Assembly: GCA_034431895.1 (NCBI GenBank)
Contig: DAOUCM010000414.1
Coordinates: forward strand, 1 to 6,018
Direction: 5' to 3'
Origin: JAABUE01 sp034431895
GTDB lineage: Bacteria; Chloroflexota; Anaerolineae; Anaerolineales; Villigracilaceae
DNA length: 6,018 nucleotides
This document shows, in pieces, positions 1 to 5,259 of this stretch. Position numbers and translations under genes: made by a program. The notes below the pieces were generated by a model. That model was given only the letters and a program-made list of their open reading frames with translations. It was not told the origin of the DNA and did not search any database. Within the stretch, counting starts at the first letter, position 1; every line of letters begins with the position of its first letter.

Positions 1-410
1 AAGACTTCGATGTGGACGATACGGGCGTGGTCATCGTCGAATGGGATAACGGCGCGGTGTCGTACATCGAATCGGGCTGGTGGCAGCCGCACGCCGACGG
101 CCCCGAAGCGGCGACGCAGTTGTACGGTACGCAGGGATTCGGTCAACTCTTCCCGACTCTGCTGGAATTACCCAATCCCGAAGCGCAGCGGGTGGAGGTG
201 GTCAATTCGGGTTTCGAATTCCCGCGTCAGGAGCATTGTCTCCAAAGCATGTACGACGCGCAGATGGCCTATTTCCTGACCTGCATCCGCCAGAACCGCA
301 CGCCTGTCCCTGGCGGGTCGGAGGGGTGGGTGAACATGAAGATTGTGGATGCGGCCTACAAGTCCAGCCGGAGCGGTAAAGTGGTGAAAATTCCATTCGG
401 AGGTGCATAA
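1..410 (+). CDS. Gfo/Idh/MocA-family oxidoreductase, C-terminal part (5' partial)
   Basis: Only the last 135 or so residues are visible; the frame is already open at the window edge (first full codon at 3) and ends with TAA at 408-410. The N-terminal Rossmann NAD(P)-binding domain and the catalytic Lys/His region lie outside the window. What remains looks like the C-terminal alpha/beta domain of this family: a beta strand of the form VVIVEWDNGAVSYIES, then a glycine-containing strand (YGTQGFGQLF), a helix with MYDAQMAYFLTCIRQNR, and the characteristic ending WVNMKIVDAAYKSSRSGKVV followed by KIPF. Family members oxidise or epimerise sugars, inositols and amino sugars with NAD(P) in the cytoplasm. 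Substrate cannot be assigned from this fragment. Its stop overlaps the next start by one base, so the downstream deacetylase is probably translationally coupled to it. Family assignment is fairly secure; the exact subfamily is not known. Confidence 0.85.
   Translation, partial: DFDVDDTGVVIVEWDNGAVSYIESGWWQPHADGPEAATQLYGTQGFGQLFPTLLELPNPEAQRVEVVNSGFEFPRQEHCLQSMYDAQMAYFLTCIRQNRTPVPGGSEGWVNMKIVDAAYKSSRSGKVVKIPFGGA
399..403 (+). promoter_or_regulatory. Ribosome binding site of the first deacetylase
   Basis: GGAGG lies 6 nt before the ATG at 410-412, inside the last codons of the upstream dehydrogenase gene. The stop TAA (408-410) and ATG (410-412) share one base, a typical translational-coupling junction, and this fixes the start of the next gene. 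Confidence 0.8.
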
Positions 411-1783
411 TGAAAACTGCAATGGTGATTTCCCCCCACGCCGATGACGCCGCCGCTTTTTGCGGCGCGACCATCGCCAAGTTCGCCGATCAAGGCTGGC
501 GCATCGTTCTCGTGCGCGTCACCGATGACCGCAAGGATTCGGTCGGCTTGACCATCGAAGAGACGATTGCCAGGAACACGGAGGAACTCCACCAGGCCGC
601 CAACATCTTGGGCGTGAGCGAGATCGTCGAACTGGGCTTCGAGACCGACACGCTGGCAGATGTTCCGCTGGGCAAACTGCGCGAACGGATCGTGTACCTG
701 TTCCGCAAGTACAAACCCTATGCCGTCTTCTCGTTCGACCCATTTGGCTTGTACGAAAACAACCAAGACCATGTCCGCGTGGCGCAGGCAGTGGACGAAG
801 CCTACTGGGTCTCGTGTTTCGACAAGCATTACCCCGAGCATTTCGCCGAAGGACTGGAGCCGTTCTCCGTGTGCGAGCGCTGGTATTTTGCCCGCCAACT
901 TCCGAATGTGACCCACTATGAAGAAATTGCCGCGACCATCGAGCGGAAGATTGACGCCCTGTGCGCTCACCGTGAGATGATTCGCAACACCATCCACCAG
1001 TACCAACTCCAATTGAAGACGTGGGGCAAGCAGGTGCCGTGGCTGCAACAAGCCAAAGAGGGCGATATGAAGCCGTTGATCGGGATGTTCCTTCAGGAAC
1101 AGGCCAAAGCGTTGGCAGAGGCCGCCGGCTGGGATACCGAAGTGCAACTGGCCGAAGCCTTCCGGCTGGAGCGTTTTGGCGGGTTGGAGCCGCTTTTCCA
1201 GATGATGGCGGAACCGCTGTCCCACGGGGACGCTTCGCAGGAGGATGTTGAACCTGCACCAGAGCGCCCTGAACTGGAGCAAGGCCATCAGCCCTCCATT
1301 GACGAAAAGCAGCAGGCGCATCTCATCCCTGTAGACATCCACGAGCGCGTGCGCCTGATGGGACATCACCACCTGTGCGCGGGCGCCTTCGACGAATTGC
1401 TGGCGCTGCCCGTCTTTCAGTTGGGATACGCCTCGCTGGTAGAACATCTCAAACCCCATCCCGACCTGATCGTCGAAACCGTGTACGGATACGGACTGTT
1501 TTGCTATCATTGTGGCTATTTCTCACAGGAGGAGGGTCGCTGCACCACCGGCTGGAAGAACAAAATTGCCAAGGACATCGCCGTGCTCGACCACCTGGGT
1601 CTCAAACCCGGCAGTCAGACGCGCCTCGAAGACCTGCAAAAACTGCTTGCCGAAAAGGTCCCCTATGAAAAATTGGAGGAATTCTGCGGGCCTGGCGGCG
1701 AGGGCAAGTGCGAGATGTACGCGCTGGGCGCTTGCCAGAAGGCCTATGCCCGCCTGCGCGAAAAATACGGGATTACAAAGTGA
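410..1783 (+). CDS. PIG-L/LmbE-type deacetylase fused to a cysteine-rich DUF1284-like domain
   Basis: A 457-residue protein with two parts. Residues 1-270 are a PIG-L/LmbE (GlcNAc-deacetylase-like) domain: the N-terminal strand leads into SPHADD (8-13), and the second metal-site motif is NQDH (118-121). By analogy with MshB, H10, D13 and H121 would bind zinc and D12 would be the general base. Such enzymes remove N-acetyl groups from amino sugars or related compounds in the cytoplasm. Residues about 271-305 are a polar Glu/Pro/Gln-rich linker. Residues about 308-450 form a second domain with RLMGHHHLC (315-323), FCYHC (364-368), GRC (376-378), the stretch DHLGLKPG (394-401) and a tail with C426, C434 and C442. 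This pattern resembles DUF1284, normally a separate small cysteine-rich protein of unknown function thought to bind a metal or Fe-S cluster. PIG-L proteins are usually about 220-280 residues, so the tail is a real addition. Start: ATG with a good RBS, overlapping the upstream stop. No signal peptide is visible. The deacetylase call is strong; the DUF1284 resemblance is from pattern memory. Confidence 0.9.
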   Translation: MKTAMVISPHADDAAAFCGATIAKFADQGWRIVLVRVTDDRKDSVGLTIEETIARNTEELHQAANILGVSEIVELGFETDTLADVPLGKLRERIVYLFRKYKPYAVFSFDPFGLYENNQDHVRVAQAVDEAYWVSCFDKHYPEHFAEGLEPFSVCERWYFARQLPNVTHYEEIAATIERKIDALCAHREMIRNTIHQYQLQLKTWGKQVPWLQQAKEGDMKPLIGMFLQEQAKALAEAAGWDTEVQLAEAFRLERFGGLEPLFQMMAEPLSHGDASQEDVEPAPERPELEQGHQPSIDEKQQAHLIPVDIHERVRLMGHHHLCAGAFDELLALPVFQLGYASLVEHLKPHPDLIVETVYGYGLFCYHCGYFSQEEGRCTTGWKNKIAKDIAVLDHLGLKPGSQTRLEDLQKLLAEKVPYEKLEEFCGPGGEGKCEMYALGACQKAYARLREKYGITK

Positions 1784-1786
1784 ATT

Positions 1787-1791
1787 GGAGG
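1787..1791 (+). promoter_or_regulatory. Ribosome binding site deciding the MFS transporter start
   Basis: GGAGG sits 6 nt before ATG 1798-1800, in the 14-nt gap after the deacetylase stop. It supports starting the transporter at 1798, although the frame is open upstream from an ATG at 1708 inside the previous gene. Confidence 0.8.
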
Positions 1792-1797
1792 TGTGTG

Positions 1798-3111
1798 ATG
1801 ACAACCGATAAAAAAGGAGCCCGCGCCCGCCTGTTGACCGCGCTGGGATTTGGCTTCTTCATCGACTCCGCCGAAGACGTGGCCCTGCCCATGCTTTGGC
1901 CTGCGGTCCGCACCGCGCTTGGCCTTTCCTACGCCCAACTGGGCTACATTGACAGCATCCGCGTCATCTTCCAGACCTTCAGCGGGCCATTTTGGGGTAT
2001 GCTGGCCGACCGCTACAATCGCAAATGGATTCTGGTCATTGGGACGGGCGTTTGGGGATTGTGGACTTCCGTCTGCGGGCTGGTTACCGATTACTGGCAA
2101 CTCTTGATCGTGCGCGTCGTCGCCTGCATTGGGTTGGGCTGCCTGTACCCGGCCGCGTTCTCCCTGCTGGCCGATTCCTTTGGGCCGAAACAACGGGGCC
2201 GCGCCATGGGCACCATCAGCGCCATCGGCATGTTCGGCATCGTGGCGGGCGCGCTGGCCTTCGGTGAGATCATCGGCGTTTCTGAAAATGGCTGGCGCAT
2301 CGGTTTCGTCGGTCTGGGGCTGACCAGCGTCCTCTCCGGCCTGGTGATTGCCCTGCTGGTCAGGGAACCGGTGCGCGGCGCGGCCGAACCGGAACTGGAA
2401 AGCGTCATCACGGAAGAGTCGGCTGCCAAATTCAAGTTCGACCTGAAAGGCGTGCGCGAATTGCTCGGCGTGAAGACCGTCCTGGTAAATTTCCTGCAAG
2501 GCATCTTCATGCTGACCACCATCAACGCCCTGGCGACGTTCTACGTCACGTGGCTGGTGGATGACCGCGGCTTCTCCGAGTCGGATGCACCCTTATTCTT
2601 TGGCGGCGTGGTGATTTCGTTGGCACTCGGCAACTTCGTCGGCGGTTTGGTCGGCGATTGGGCATATCGTCGCTGGCCCAAATACGGACGCGCCGCCATC
2701 TCGCAAATTTCGATTGGCGTGGCTTTGCCTGCCCTGTGGTACCTCTTCACCCGCGCCACCGACACCGCCGCCATCCTGGTCTGCTCCATCCTGGCAGGCT
2801 TTTTCCTCGATTGGACGCGGCGCGGCGCGATGCAGCCGATGGTGCAGAACGCTGTCCGCCCGGAACTGCGCGCTACCGCCATGGCCTTGACTGAATTCGT
2901 CAACGGCGCGTTTGCCTCGGTGGTCATCATCCTGTTCGGCAATTTTGCCAACCAGTTCGGCCTCTCGCGCACGCTGCTGCTGCTCACCAGCGGATTTTGG
3001 CTGATTGCCTTCTTCGTGACCCCGCTCTATTACCTAGTCTACCCCAAAGACGCAGAGCGCCTGCACGCTCAAATGCAGGAACGGCGTGAACTGATTGTCA
3101 AAGAGGTGTGA
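1798..3111 (+). CDS. MFS transporter (Spinster-like pattern)
   Basis: A 437-residue integral membrane protein with about 12 hydrophobic segments by eye: roughly residues 12-33, 50-69, 78-97, 102-124, 140-160, 168-188, 227-250, 266-286, 299-318, 325-340, 365-384 and 393-414. The MFS signature motif A is clear between TM2 and TM3 (GMLADRYNRK, 67-76). Further family-like segments are the R106 region with GLGCLYPAAFSLLADSF (112-128), GWRIGF (165-170) before TM6, and the VREPVRG turn (188-194) that opens a charged central loop to about residue 225. The overall pattern recalls Spinster-like MFS carriers and other organic-anion or sugar-acid MFS members. Substrate and direction are not readable. It lies between two deacetylase genes, 14 nt after one and 9 nt before the next, which suggests it moves the same compound or a product of it. 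Start chosen at the ATG with the RBS; the longer reading frame runs into the preceding gene and adds a non-family N-terminus. Confidence 0.9.
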   Translation: MTTDKKGARARLLTALGFGFFIDSAEDVALPMLWPAVRTALGLSYAQLGYIDSIRVIFQTFSGPFWGMLADRYNRKWILVIGTGVWGLWTSVCGLVTDYWQLLIVRVVACIGLGCLYPAAFSLLADSFGPKQRGRAMGTISAIGMFGIVAGALAFGEIIGVSENGWRIGFVGLGLTSVLSGLVIALLVREPVRGAAEPELESVITEESAAKFKFDLKGVRELLGVKTVLVNFLQGIFMLTTINALATFYVTWLVDDRGFSESDAPLFFGGVVISLALGNFVGGLVGDWAYRRWPKYGRAAISQISIGVALPALWYLFTRATDTAAILVCSILAGFFLDWTRRGAMQPMVQNAVRPELRATAMALTEFVNGAFASVVIILFGNFANQFGLSRTLLLLTSGFWLIAFFVTPLYYLVYPKDAERLHAQMQERRELIVKEV

Positions 3112-3120
3112 GAAGCCGAC

Positions 3121-3867
3121 ATGACCCTCGAATCCATCCTTCCCGTTCCCGATATTTTCTCTGCCAAGAGAATCCTCTGCATCCAGCCGCATTACGATGA
3201 CAACGACATCGCTGCCGGCGGGACGCTGGCGCGGTTGGCGCAAAATGGCGCTGAAATTTTCTATCTCACCGTCACTGATGACCTGATGGGTGTGGTGGAC
3301 GCCGCGCTTCTGCCCGAACAGGCTGCTGAGGCATTGAAGCAGGATCAGGCCGCGGCGGCACAGTTCATTGGCGTAAAAGAGCAGTTTTGGCTTGGCTACC
3401 CTGACGCAGGCCAATATGATTATTTTGCCGTGCGCCGCGATGTGTTGAAGTTCATTCGCCGCATTCGACCGCAGGTAGTCTTTACTCCCGATCCCTGGCT
3501 GACGTATGAGGCCCACCGCGATCATATTCAAACGGGACGGGCGGCGGCGGAGGCGGTCCTCTTCTCTGGCTTGCCCCGCATCGCTTCCTCCGACCCGGCA
3601 ACGGATTCCGTTTATCGAGGTCATTCCATCCTGGGCGTTGCCTTCTACTACACCCGCGAGCCGAATCAGATCGTGGATGTTTCGGCGGTGTGGGAGACGA
3701 AACTCTCGGCAGTCAAGTGCTACCGGACACAGTTCACGCCGGAGGGGATGGACGAATTGCTCATGGCGCTCGAACTCAAATCGCGGCAGGCGGCGCAAGG
3801 AACCGACTTCGAACATGCCGAGGCGCTCAAGGTGTTGCATCCAAGCGCGCTGCATTGTGGTTTATGA
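3121..3867 (+). CDS. PIG-L/LmbE-family deacetylase (single domain)
   Basis: A 248-residue protein of normal family length. The strand RILCIQPHYDDND (17-29) carries the first metal motif, with H24 and D27 as predicted zinc ligands and D26 as the general base. GGTLARLAQNGAEIFYLTVTDD (33-54) is the usual helix-strand that follows. The second site is YEAHRDH (129-135), after the strand VVFTPDP (119-125), with H135 as third ligand. The family hydrolyses N-acetyl amide bonds of amino sugars, mycothiol or bacillithiol precursors and other small molecules. It differs strongly from the first deacetylase of this cluster and lacks the cysteine-rich tail, so the two probably act on different substrates or positions. 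No signal peptide, so cytoplasmic. The RBS is weak: GAGAAG at 3110-3115 overlaps the previous stop, so expression may depend on readthrough coupling from the transporter gene. The family call is secure; the substrate is unknown. Confidence 0.9.
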   Translation: MTLESILPVPDIFSAKRILCIQPHYDDNDIAAGGTLARLAQNGAEIFYLTVTDDLMGVVDAALLPEQAAEALKQDQAAAAQFIGVKEQFWLGYPDAGQYDYFAVRRDVLKFIRRIRPQVVFTPDPWLTYEAHRDHIQTGRAAAEAVLFSGLPRIASSDPATDSVYRGHSILGVAFYYTREPNQIVDVSAVWETKLSAVKCYRTQFTPEGMDELLMALELKSRQAAQGTDFEHAEALKVLHPSALHCGL

Positions 3868-3878
3868 CTTCATTCTTC

Positions 3879-3885
3879 TTGGAGA
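3879..3885 (+). promoter_or_regulatory. Ribosome binding site deciding the GPH symporter start
   Basis: TTGGAGA with its core GGAG at 3881-3884 is 5 nt before ATG 3890-3892, in the 22-nt gap after the second deacetylase. It supports the start at 3890 over an upstream ATG at 3506 that would overlap the deacetylase gene by more than 350 nt with an arginine-rich, non-membrane sequence. Confidence 0.75.
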
Positions 3886-3889
3886 CTGC

Positions 3890-5206
3890 ATGGAAAACAA
3901 GAACCTCCCCTTCTGGCGTATCGCCCTGTATTCCAGCGCATCGGCCGGGTTGAACATCCTGGCGATCACGATTGACACCTGGCTACTCTACTTCTACGCC
4001 CCGCCGCCCGATTCGGGGCGTCCGCAATACCTGCCCATTGCTTTCATCGGCGTCTTGATGACGGTCGCCAGCATTTGGGATGCGGCTATTGACCCGTTCA
4101 TCGGCCATTGGTCCGACACGCTGCGCTCGCGCTGGGGCCGCCGCCGTCCGTTCCTTGTTCTGGCCTCGCCCTTTGTTTTGGCAGGCGCCATTTTTATCTG
4201 GACGCCGCCTGGCGGGGCTGTCTGGCTGACGGCTGTCTATTTCATGTTCGTCACCCTGCTCTATCGCACCTCTTATAGCCTGGTGGGCATTCCCTACGAT
4301 GGTACGCTGCCAGAAATGGCGCCCGACTCCAGACAGCGCGTTGGCCTGAGTTACTGGAAGAACGTCTTTGGCATTCTGGGCGTGCTGATCGGCTCGCTGG
4401 TGGCTGCGCCGTTGTTCGACCAGATTGGCGCCGTGTATATGGGCATCGTCGTGGGCGTGGTGGGGATTGTGACGATTTACATCACCTTGCTGGGCCTGCG
4501 CGAAACCGACCGTCCGCTGGGCGACCCCATGACGGCGCTGGACGGCTTGAAAGCCACCTTTACCAACGGTCAGTTCATGGTGGTCTTCGTCTCTACGCTC
4601 TTCGTCCATGTTTGCTACCAGATGCTCTTGATTAACTTTCCCTATTTCGTTACGCTTGTGCTGGGCAAGCAGGAGGGCGATGTGGGCATCTACCAGGGCA
4701 TTCTCATCATCCTGATGGCGTTGACCGGCCCCATCTGGCTGCTATGGAACCGCCGCCGCAGTCAGCGCTGGTTGTTGAACTTCACCATGCTTGGCCTGAC
4801 GATAGTCGTCGCCTTGGGCTTCCTGGTCGGTCGGACGAACCTGCTGCCGCTGGATGTTCAGGGCTTCCTCCTGGTTGCGCTCATCGGCACCATGCTGGGC
4901 GGCTACTTGATTGTCATCTACGCCATGATGGGCAATGTGGTGGACTATGACGAGATACTCACCGGCCGGCGGCGCGAGGCCATTTATTATGGCACGTTCT
5001 CCTTTGCCATTGGGCTTGGCACTTCGGTCGGCGCCCTCATTCTCTCGCAATTGCTCGATGCCTTTGGCTATACGCGCGAGAATCCGCTGGGCGTGCAGGT
5101 TGCTTTTCTGGTGATGGCATTATTTGTCCTGGTAGGCTTCGTCATCTTCCAGAAATACCGCCTGGGCGATACGCCCGAGGAGACGCGCAAAAACTTGGGC
5201 CTTTGA
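3890..5206 (+). CDS. GPH-family (MelB-like) cation:sugar symporter
   Basis: A 438-residue membrane protein, the usual length for the glycoside-pentoside-hexuronide (GPH) family, with about 12 hydrophobic segments. The diagnostic region is SIWDAAIDPFIGHWSD (61-76) followed by RSRWGRRRPF (79-88). D64 and D68 correspond to the Asp pair (D55/D59) that binds the coupling cation in MelB. The second diagnostic region is MGNVVDYDEILTGRRREAIYYGTFSF (starting about 347), the conserved cytoplasmic loop before TM11. A PYDGTLPEMAPD stretch (135-146) after TM4 is also typical. GPH carriers import mono- and oligosaccharides or glycosides with Na+ or H+. Placement between a deacetylase and an amide hydrolase fits uptake of an N-acylated sugar (inference). 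The family is more characteristic than that of the other transporter, so this is the better candidate for the main importer. Start set by the RBS just upstream. Confidence 0.92.
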   Translation: MENKNLPFWRIALYSSASAGLNILAITIDTWLLYFYAPPPDSGRPQYLPIAFIGVLMTVASIWDAAIDPFIGHWSDTLRSRWGRRRPFLVLASPFVLAGAIFIWTPPGGAVWLTAVYFMFVTLLYRTSYSLVGIPYDGTLPEMAPDSRQRVGLSYWKNVFGILGVLIGSLVAAPLFDQIGAVYMGIVVGVVGIVTIYITLLGLRETDRPLGDPMTALDGLKATFTNGQFMVVFVSTLFVHVCYQMLLINFPYFVTLVLGKQEGDVGIYQGILIILMALTGPIWLLWNRRRSQRWLLNFTMLGLTIVVALGFLVGRTNLLPLDVQGFLLVALIGTMLGGYLIVIYAMMGNVVDYDEILTGRRREAIYYGTFSFAIGLGTSVGALILSQLLDAFGYTRENPLGVQVAFLVMALFVLVGFVIFQKYRLGDTPEETRKNLGL

Positions 5207-5259
5207 GTTCACGCCTTACGTCTTACGCTTCACTTTCTTGAACCTACAAGGACTTCTCT
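5207..5259 (+). other. 53-nt spacer with a short heptamer direct repeat, no terminator
   Basis: The largest gap in the window. It holds CTTACG at 5215-5220 and again at 5222-5227 (period 7), with a degenerate third copy (CTTCAC, 5228-5233). No stem-loop plus T-run is visible, so readthrough from the symporter into the ceramidase-like gene is likely. A weak 5-bp complementarity (5207-5211 with 5239-5243) is not convincing as a terminator. Confidence 0.4.
5248..5252 (+). promoter_or_regulatory. Ribosome binding site of the ceramidase-like gene
   Basis: AAGGA lies 7 nt before ATG 5260-5262 and supports that start codon. The N-terminal strand of the family begins within ten residues of it. Confidence 0.65.

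Noticed and set aside
356..1510. 384-codon open frame on the - strand opposite the first deacetylase
   Set aside because: It mirrors the codon structure of a strongly supported + strand gene; its translation has no recognisable domain and includes the reversed metal motif. Long antisense frames are expected in GC-rich genes.
1708..1797. N-terminal extension of the MFS transporter frame
   Set aside because: It lies mostly inside the preceding gene; GGAGG at 1787-1791 points to the ATG at 1798.
3034..3855. 273-codon open frame on the - strand opposite the second deacetylase
   Set aside because: Shadow of the well-supported PIG-L gene; no family features and no separate ribosome binding context.
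3506..3889. N-terminal extension of the GPH symporter frame
   Set aside because: It overlaps the second deacetylase almost entirely; the extension is Arg/Ser-rich and unlike the family, while a good RBS precedes the ATG at 3890.
3983..4609. 208-codon - strand frame opposite the GPH symporter
   Set aside because: Very His/Gln/Arg/Asp-rich translation typical of an antisense shadow of a membrane protein gene.
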